From contig CALFXN010000329.1 of the NCBI GenBank assembly GCA_937957815.1, forward strand, positions 1 through 29,509: a stretch of DNA of 29,509 nt, written 5' to 3'. The notes beneath the pieces were generated by a model. The model saw only the letters and a program-made list of their open reading frames with translations, made no database searches and was not told where the DNA came from. Below, piece after piece: positions 24,729-29,509 of this stretch. Numbering within the stretch: position 1 is the stretch's first letter; every line of letters begins with the position of its first letter. Source of the DNA: an uncultured Synergistales bacterium. GTDB lineage: Bacteria; Synergistota; Synergistia; Synergistales; Aminobacteriaceae. A program made the translations under genes and the position numbers.

Positions 24729-25685
24729 TCACGCGCCTCCGTACGATTTTCGGATTTTCGGGTTCAGGAAGGCGTAGATCACATCGACGGCGAGGTTCAC
24801 GAAGATATACAGGACCGCGATGAACAGGACCTCTCCCTGGACGAGAAGGTAGTCGCGGCGCATGATCGCGTCGACCATCAGCTTCCCGAGCCCCGGAAGG
24901 GCGAAGACTGACTCCGTGAGCACCGCTCCGGCGAGAAGGTGCCCGAGCTGGAGTCCGACGACCGTCACGACCGGGACGAGCGCGTTCCGAAGCGCATGTC
25001 GCCCGAGAACGAGCCGATCTCTGAGTCCCTTCGAACGGGCCGTCCGGATGTAATCCTGACGCATGACCTCGAGCATGCTCGAACGCGTGAAGCGGGTGAT
25101 GATCCCCATGGACTGGAATGCGAGCGCGAAGGAAGGAAGGATGAGATGGCTCGCGACGTCCCATGCCCCCTTCTCCCAGCTTCCGAGACCGACCGAGGGA
25201 AGCCAGCCGAGAGTGAGGACGAAAAACACGATGAGCATCATTCCCACCCAGAAGATCGGCACCGATACCCCGGTGAGCGCGAATGTCGTTATGAGAAGAT
25301 CGCTGAAACGATTGTGGCGGAGAGAAGCCCATATTCCGAGGGGCACGCCTGACAGCACCGCGAGAGAAAGCGCGCAGACGCTGAGCGTCATCGTCACGGG
25401 AAGCCGTTCGAAAATCAAGGAAAGGACATCCTGCCTGTAAATCAGCGAACGGCCGAGATCGCCCCTGAAGACACCCGAGACATAGGACGCGAACTGCGCG
25501 GGCAGAGACCGGTCGAGACCGAGTTCGACACGGAAGCGCGCGACATCTTCGGGACTCGCCTCGGGACCGAGAAGCACGAGAGCGGGATCACCCGGTATCA
25601 TCTTCATGAGAAGAAAGATGACGAGCAGAACGAAAAACAGAGTCGGAACAATCTGGATGCAACGTCTGAGAATGAATCGTCCCAC
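24729..25685 (-). CDS. Peptide ABC transporter permease (DppB-like)
   Basis: The 318-residue inner-membrane permease is of the DppB/OppB type. The first helix is at about 11-31 and is followed by MIPGDPALVLLGPEASPEDV, the family's periplasmic loop signature, then by five more helices. The EAA motif is in EVMRQDYIRTARSKGL. The start is GTG 25685, preceded by AAGGAGG with a 7-nt spacer; the in-frame ATG 13 codons upstream has no such site. It is separated from the binding-protein gene by a 198-bp gap with a large inverted repeat, and coupled to the DppC-like gene downstream. Confidence 0.94.
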   Translation of the reverse strand: MGRFILRRCIQIVPTLFFVLLVIFLLMKMIPGDPALVLLGPEASPEDVARFRVELGLDRSLPAQFASYVSGVFRGDLGRSLIYRQDVLSLIFERLPVTMTLSVCALSLAVLSGVPLGIWASLRHNRFSDLLITTFALTGVSVPIFWVGMMLIVFFVLTLGWLPSVGLGSWEKGAWDVASHLILPSFALAFQSMGIITRFTRSSMLEVMRQDYIRTARSKGLRDRLVLGRHALRNALVPVVTVVGLQLGHLLAGAVLTESVFALPGLGKLMVDAIMRRDYLLVQGEVLFIAVLYIFVNLAVDVIYAFLNPKIRKSYGGA

Positions 25686-25773
25686 TCCGGCGCCTCCTTG
25701 CTCTGAATCCGGAATTCCTTCCATCCTGCGCGGGAAACGCCGTCTCAGCCGCGAAAAACGGAACGGAATCGGT

Positions 25774-25837
25774 GATATCCGCTCCGGGACCCCGGGAAGG
25801 GGGAGAGGCAGGTTCCCAGGTTTCCGGAGCGGATATC
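25774..25837. repeat. Perfect 14-bp inverted repeat between binding-protein and permease genes
   Basis: GATATCCGCTCCGG (25774-25787) is repeated in inverted orientation at 25824-25837, with a 36-nt GC-rich loop that can pair further internally (CCGGG and CCCAGG runs). It lies 46 nt after the binding-protein stop, inside the operon. There is no T tract on the minus strand. It probably stabilises or partially terminates the message so that the binding protein is made in excess over the permeases. Confidence 0.7.
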
Positions 25838-25883
25838 GCGGCGGGACGCGGAGCGGATCTCCCCCCCGCCGGTGGTACGACGA

Positions 25884-27443
25884 TCAGTCGGAAAGCCAGG
25901 CGCTGTATCCGGGGCCGAACAGGCGAATCACGCCGTTCGTCGCCGGGTGATAGTCCCTGAGACGCTTGTCCACGCCGTTGAGCGGCACGAGATGGTAGAG
26001 CGGATAGTAGCAGCGGTCCTTCATGATCAGCTCTTCGGCCTGTCGGTAGCAGCGGATTCGGTCTTCCTGCTTTCCTGTGGCCGCCGCCTTGTTGATGAGC
26101 GCGTCGACCTCCGGATTGCTGTACGCTCCGCCGTTTCCGTAACTCCCCTTCTTTTCCGAATGGAACATGTAGTAGATAAAGAACAGGGGGTCGGGATACC
26201 AGGTCCAGCCGATCGCGTAGATATCGGCGTCCGCCTTCGCGGTGACGCCCATGAAGCTTCCCCACTCGAGCGAAATGACCTCGACGTCGACGCCGACCTT
26301 CCGGAGCATCGCCTGCGCGATCACGGCGGCCTTCTTCCGGCGCTCGTCTTCGGACGTGTATATTTTCAGCTTCAATTCGCCGGGTTTCTTTCCAAGTTCC
26401 TTCAGAAGCTCGACAGCGCGCGCGGGGTCGTGCTTCGTATAGAAGCTGCGGACATCGGGATTATAGGCCCACGTTCCCGGAGGAATGGGTCCGTACGCCG
26501 CACGGCCGCTTTCGCCCGGGAAAAGGACTTTGGCGATCTGCTCGACGTCGACCGCACGGAAGAAGAGTTCGCGAACCTTCGGATCCGTCGTCGGCCCCTT
26601 GACCGAGTTCATATAGAAGGCGTAGACGTTGCACGGAGCCGCGGAAACGATATCGTACCCCGCCGCGGCCCTGATCTTCGAGACGTCCTGGTCGAGGACC
26701 TCCCGCGTCACGTGGACCTGTCCGCTCAGGAGCGCCGTCGTCATCGCGGTCTTGTTCGTGATGTACCGGAACGTGATCTTCTTCGGGAAGGGCTTGTGTT
26801 CCGCGTCCCAGTAATTCTCGTCGAGGGCGAGCGTCATGTGCGAGTCCTTCACCCACTCGACCATGCGGTACGGACCGCTTCCCACGGGGTGCAACGTGAA
26901 ATCGGCGCCCCACTTCTCCACGTCCTCCTTCGGCACGACCGCCGCACCGACGTCGGTCAGAACCGCAAGGAGCGCCGCGAAGGGCTGGTTGAGCACGAGC
27001 TTCGCCGTACAGGCGTCGACGACCTCGACGTGATCGAGCATGAACAGGCGCTTCATCGGCGCGATCCTCGCCGCCCGTTCGAAGCTGTACTTGACGTCCT
27101 CGGCCGTGATTTCGCGTCCGGGCTGGTTGTCGGTCTTCTGGAAGCGCACGCCCCCGCGAAGCCGGAAGGTCCACGTCCGGAGGTCTTCGGAGAACGACCA
27201 CGATTCGGCGATGCACGGGACGACCTCCGTCATCGGTCCGTTGTACCGAACGAGCGTCTCGTATACGTGGTACATGACCTGCGACGACGCCGCGTCCTGA
27301 TACAGGGCCGGATCCATCGTGGTGGTGTTCTGATCCGTTCCGACGACGATCTCCCCCGAGCGATCCCCGGCCGCGAGGGCGATCGGGGTCGCAAACGCAG
27401 TCAGCGAGACGAGACACAACACAACGAAGCACCTTCTCATCAT
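25884..27443 (-). CDS. Peptide ABC transporter substrate-binding protein (family 5)
   Basis: The 519-residue secreted family-5 solute-binding protein has a signal peptide (MMRRC, hydrophobic core FVVLCLVSLTAFATPIALA, cleavage near ALA or LAA at about 24-25). No lipobox is seen, so it is periplasmic rather than a lipoprotein. The family pattern follows: VVGTDQNTTTMDPALYQD, LVRYNG, LRTWTFRLRGGVRFQ and ITAEDVKYSFERA (N-terminal lobe), VGSGPYRMVEW in the middle, and a long C-terminal lobe ending WLSD. It captures peptides, or related ligands, for the downstream permeases. ATG 27443 has GGAGG 8 nt upstream; GTG 27452, three codons earlier, overlaps that site and is rejected. The promoter with palindrome upstream suggests its own regulation. 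Confidence 0.95.
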   Translation of the reverse strand: MMRRCFVVLCLVSLTAFATPIALAAGDRSGEIVVGTDQNTTTMDPALYQDAASSQVMYHVYETLVRYNGPMTEVVPCIAESWSFSEDLRTWTFRLRGGVRFQKTDNQPGREITAEDVKYSFERAARIAPMKRLFMLDHVEVVDACTAKLVLNQPFAALLAVLTDVGAAVVPKEDVEKWGADFTLHPVGSGPYRMVEWVKDSHMTLALDENYWDAEHKPFPKKITFRYITNKTAMTTALLSGQVHVTREVLDQDVSKIRAAAGYDIVSAAPCNVYAFYMNSVKGPTTDPKVRELFFRAVDVEQIAKVLFPGESGRAAYGPIPPGTWAYNPDVRSFYTKHDPARAVELLKELGKKPGELKLKIYTSEDERRKKAAVIAQAMLRKVGVDVEVISLEWGSFMGVTAKADADIYAIGWTWYPDPLFFIYYMFHSEKKGSYGNGGAYSNPEVDALINKAAATGKQEDRIRCYRQAEELIMKDRCYYPLYHLVPLNGVDKRLRDYHPATNGVIRLFGPGYSAWLSD

Positions 27444-27539
27444 ACGTGTCACCTCCAGTGGATTTGTCGCAATTCCCGGCTTTCTTCCGACGCACCGGTC
27501 GCGCAGCGCCGATTCGCCTCAACAATACATATTTTATTT

Positions 27540-27569
27540 ATTATGAAACAAATGTTGCGAAATGCGCAA
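27540..27569 (-). promoter_or_regulatory. Promoter of the binding-protein gene with overlapping palindrome
   Basis: On the minus strand TTGCGC (27569-27564), 18 nt, CATAAT (27545-27540) forms a plausible promoter in a strikingly AT-rich patch. The palindrome TTGCG-AAATG-CGCAA (27555-27569) covers the -35 and part of the spacer, so a bound regulator would block polymerase. The adjacent PucR-type regulator is the obvious candidate, by inference. Confidence 0.5.
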
Positions 27570-27624
27570 TGTGTCGCGGAGACGAAAGAACTTCCACGCA
27601 TTTATGCACTCCGCACGAGAACAT

Positions 27625-28764
27625 TCAGTGGTTCAGCGCGAGGAATGTGAGGGCGATACGGTAGAGGAACGCTTCGTACCCTGTGAGCGCTCCGGGAGGA
27701 AGGAGTTCTTCGATCTTCGAAAGGCGGTATCGCAGCGTGTTTCTGTGGATATGGAGGATTTCCGCGGCTTCTTTGCAGGAACGGTCGCATTCGAGGAAGA
27801 CTTTCAGTGTCTCGCAGAGGCTGGCGTTGTGTTCGCGATCGAACGATGACAGCGGCCCGAGGAGGGAACGCAGAGACGCAAGAAACTCCTCCCTCGCCGG
27901 ATGATCGTCGAGACACGACAGGATCCCGCAGTCGCGGAAACGGAACACTCCGCTGCGACACCCGAGCGCGGCGACGATGTCGAGGGTCCTTCGGGCTTCG
28001 TAGAGGCTCCGGCGCACGCCGCACGAGAGCCCGTGCGATTCTCCGGCGCCGATGAGGAACGCCATGTCGCCCGAGTCCGGCCGGAAGCGTCGCAGCATCG
28101 GCGCCGGATCCTCATCGGGGGGACTCTTCAGCAGAAAGACGATATCTTCGCCCCTGACGGTCAGGAGAAAGTCACGTCCGAGCGACACGAACATCTCGTA
28201 CAGAGCGCTCCTGATCCACGACGCTGCGCTCCCGCCCGCCCGGAGGACAACGATCCGTACTGGGGCGTGTGCCTCCCAGCCGAAACTGCCGAGTTCCTCG
28301 GCGGCCTTTTCGGGCTCCGTCCCGTAGAGCAGCCGCGCAAGGCAGTCCTGCCGGAGCGACGTCGAGCGCATCTGCGCCTCCCGGTCGAAGATCGCGGACA
28401 TGACTTCCCTGATGATGGGGATATAGGCTGTGGAACGGTGGAGTCGGACGATCGGGAGCGCGCTCTCGTCGGCGATGCGGTACGCCTCGGGCGGCAGGTC
28501 GTCGATGAACCTCCCGAGCTTGATTCCGAATCCCGAGACCCTTCGTTCGACCCCCGCGCGGATCAGGCGGCAGAGGGCTTCGGGTTCGTCCTTGAAGGCA
28601 TAGGCCGTCGTGAAGAGGAAGCAGTCCGGGATGATCCAGTTTTCGGCATCCGGGACCTCGATGACGTCGACCGAACAGACGTACCGGTCGACGCCTCTTG
28701 CGCCGGCAATGACCTCGGCTTCCGCGAAGAGCGGCAGCCTGAGCATTTCCCCGACCCGGATCAC
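27625..28764 (-). CDS. PucR-family transcriptional regulator
   Basis: The 379-residue protein begins with a PucR-type N-terminal sensory domain (about 1-125; MIRVGEMLRLPLFAEAEVIAG and WIIPDCFLFTTAYAF). A middle region follows (about 150-290), and the C-terminus is a PucR helix-turn-helix (about 320-375), visible as LKVFLECDRSCKEAAEIL and HRNTLRYRLSKIEEL. PucR proteins sense metabolites and usually activate catabolic genes; the founder controls purine degradation in Bacillus subtilis. Start GTG 28764 has a perfect AAGGAGG with a 7-nt spacer. It lies upstream of, and on the same strand as, the peptide ABC/M20 operon, separated by 181 bp with a promoter, so it most likely controls that operon and perhaps the OPT operon. 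Confidence 0.93.
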   Translation of the reverse strand: MIRVGEMLRLPLFAEAEVIAGARGVDRYVCSVDVIEVPDAENWIIPDCFLFTTAYAFKDEPEALCRLIRAGVERRVSGFGIKLGRFIDDLPPEAYRIADESALPIVRLHRSTAYIPIIREVMSAIFDREAQMRSTSLRQDCLARLLYGTEPEKAAEELGSFGWEAHAPVRIVVLRAGGSAASWIRSALYEMFVSLGRDFLLTVRGEDIVFLLKSPPDEDPAPMLRRFRPDSGDMAFLIGAGESHGLSCGVRRSLYEARRTLDIVAALGCRSGVFRFRDCGILSCLDDHPAREEFLASLRSLLGPLSSFDREHNASLCETLKVFLECDRSCKEAAEILHIHRNTLRYRLSKIEELLPPGALTGYEAFLYRIALTFLALNH

Positions 28765-28791
28765 GCCCCTTCCTCCTTCCCTGTATCCTCA

Positions 28792-28808
28792 CGGAAGATC
28801 GGCTTCCG
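28792..28808. promoter_or_regulatory. Inverted repeat upstream of the PucR gene, possible autoregulatory site
   Basis: CGGAAG and CTTCCG flank a 5-nt spacer, 28-44 nt before the PucR-type gene start. The position fits an autoregulatory operator, but it does not resemble the palindrome before the binding-protein gene, and it is short. Confidence 0.25.
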
Positions 28809-28821
28809 GTACAAGGGTACC

Positions 28822-28854
28822 CCATCGGGAGGCCCGACGCAACGCTCCCGATGG
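28822..28854 (-). terminator. Hairpin after the HAD hydrolase gene
   Basis: CCATCGGGAG and CTCCCGATGG form a perfect 10-bp stem with a 13-nt loop, starting 10 nt after the HAD gene stop on the minus strand. No T tract follows. The position just after a stop and before a new gene favours a terminator. Confidence 0.5.
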
Positions 28855-28864
28855 AACCGCCCCG

Positions 28865-29509
28865 TCATGCGTCCAGAGGGATCCGCAGGAGTTCCGGAAG
28901 TTCCATGATCCGGACCTCGGGCCCGAAGGCGTTCGCCGCGGGGATGATCGCCGTTCCCATGAGGATCGCCGGGATTCCGGCCGCGTGCGCCCCCACGACG
29001 TCGATCTCCGGCGTGTCGCCGACCATGACGCACCGGGTCCCGGAAGGGAGTGTCGCAAGTGCCTGCCGGAACATGTCCGGCGAGGGCTTTCCGACGACGT
29101 GCGGCTCGCGCCCGGTCGCGATCTTCAGCGCCTCGACGAGAACGCCGACGGCCGGGAGCGGGCCGCGTTCGGAGGGGTACGTCCTGTCAGCGTTCGTCGC
29201 GATGAAGCGGGCTCCTTCCCGGATCGCGATGCACGCCTCGCGGACATCCCGCATCGTGATCGCGTCGGCCCAGCCGACGATCACGGCGTCCCAGCCGGAA
29301 CCGTCGCCGGTGGGACGCACGTCGAGCCCGGCCTCGCGGCATTCGTCGAGGAGCGCGTCGCCGCCGAGGATCATCGGCCGCTTGAGCCCTTCCGAGCCCG
29401 CGTATATCGCCGTCGCCCTGGCGGCCGTGAAGACCTCTTCGGGGAACGCGTCGACGCCCTGATCATGATCGCGCGGTTCAACTCGGCGCGCGCGGGGTAC
29501 GGCAGCTCC
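28865..29509 (-). CDS. HAD-IIA family hydrolase (NagD-like), partial and apparently frameshifted
   Basis: The gene runs off the right edge, so its N-terminus with the nucleophile Asp is missing. The visible part has the HAD-IIA pattern: FPEEVFTAARATAIYAG, DAVIVGWADAITMRDVREA, FIATNADRTYP, and late VVGKPSPDMF and VMVGDTPEIDVVGAHAAGI, which supply the Lys and acidic catalytic residues. Members dephosphorylate small phosphoesters such as sugar or nucleotide phosphates in the cytosol. The frame used for 28865 to about 29455 stays open to the edge. However, the likelier protein upstream of about 29455 lies one frame over (ELPYPARAELNRAIMIRA, 29508-29455). A one-base loss near 29450-29463 would explain this: a real mutation or a sequence error. 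The internal ATG at 29374 is not a believable start. Confidence 0.82.
   Translation of the reverse strand, partial: GAAVPRARRVEPRDHDQGVDAFPEEVFTAARATAIYAGSEGLKRPMILGGDALLDECREAGLDVRPTGDGSGWDAVIVGWADAITMRDVREACIAIREGARFIATNADRTYPSERGPLPAVGVLVEALKIATGREPHVVGKPSPDMFRQALATLPSGTRCVMVGDTPEIDVVGAHAAGIPAILMGTAIIPAANAFGPEVRIMELPELLRIPLDA

Noticed and set aside
1..29509. Search by eye for tRNA, rRNA, CRISPR arrays, transposases, attachment sites or prophage genes
   Set aside because: None seen: no regularly spaced repeats, no integrase or transposase motifs, and gene order and codon use are uniform across the window.

Overview
The window is GC-rich, gene-dense bacterial DNA with 22 supportable protein genes. 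I found no RNA gene, insertion sequence or CRISPR array. The gene content suggests a diderm, peptide- or amino-acid-fermenting anaerobe: two large peptide-uptake and peptide-breakdown operons, an OPT transporter, M20, M29 and P1 peptidases, an iron-type alcohol dehydrogenase, and DUF917, DUF1177 and AroM proteins grouped together. In my memory this mix is typical of Synergistota, but that placement is inference and no marker gene is present.

Left part (1-6468). A histidine kinase cut by the window start has an odd, shortened N box. It is followed 3 nt later by a response regulator with an HD-GYP (cyclic-di-GMP phosphodiesterase) output. Then come a P1-family peptidase on the minus strand and, diverging from it, an iron-containing alcohol dehydrogenase. 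The ~380 bp between them carries a good promoter on each strand. The dehydrogenase converges on an acyl-ACP thioesterase across a perfect 15-bp hairpin. Diverging from the thioesterase is a secreted LysM protein whose M23 peptidase domain has lost its catalytic residues.

Signalling block (6503-13557, minus strand). A 1606-residue hybrid histidine kinase has three periplasmic binding-protein modules, one transmembrane segment, HisKA, HATPase, two receiver domains and an Hpt domain. It overlaps by ATGA an HD-GYP response regulator. A paralogous HD-GYP regulator follows 48 nt later. The layout predicts that sensing of small external solutes feeds a phosphorelay that lowers cyclic-di-GMP.

Peptide block 1 (13722-20539, minus strand). 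Seven tightly packed or overlapping genes encode an OPT transporter, an Asp/Glu-racemase-family protein, a DUF917 protein, a DUF1177 protein, an unrecognised protein with a Cys/His-rich tail, an AroM-family protein and an M29-type aminopeptidase. This is the best candidate here for an undescribed pathway: one importer plus six cytosolic proteins, most without a known reaction.

Peptide block 2 (20765-28764, minus strand). A PucR-type regulator is followed by a dipeptide/oligopeptide ABC transporter (binding protein, two permeases, two ATPases) with an M20 amidohydrolase embedded between the permeases and the ATPases. A perfect 14-bp inverted repeat lies between the binding-protein gene and the permease genes, and a palindrome overlaps the likely -35 of the binding-protein promoter. 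Beyond the regulator, at the right edge, is a HAD-IIA hydrolase gene that runs off the window and appears frameshifted.
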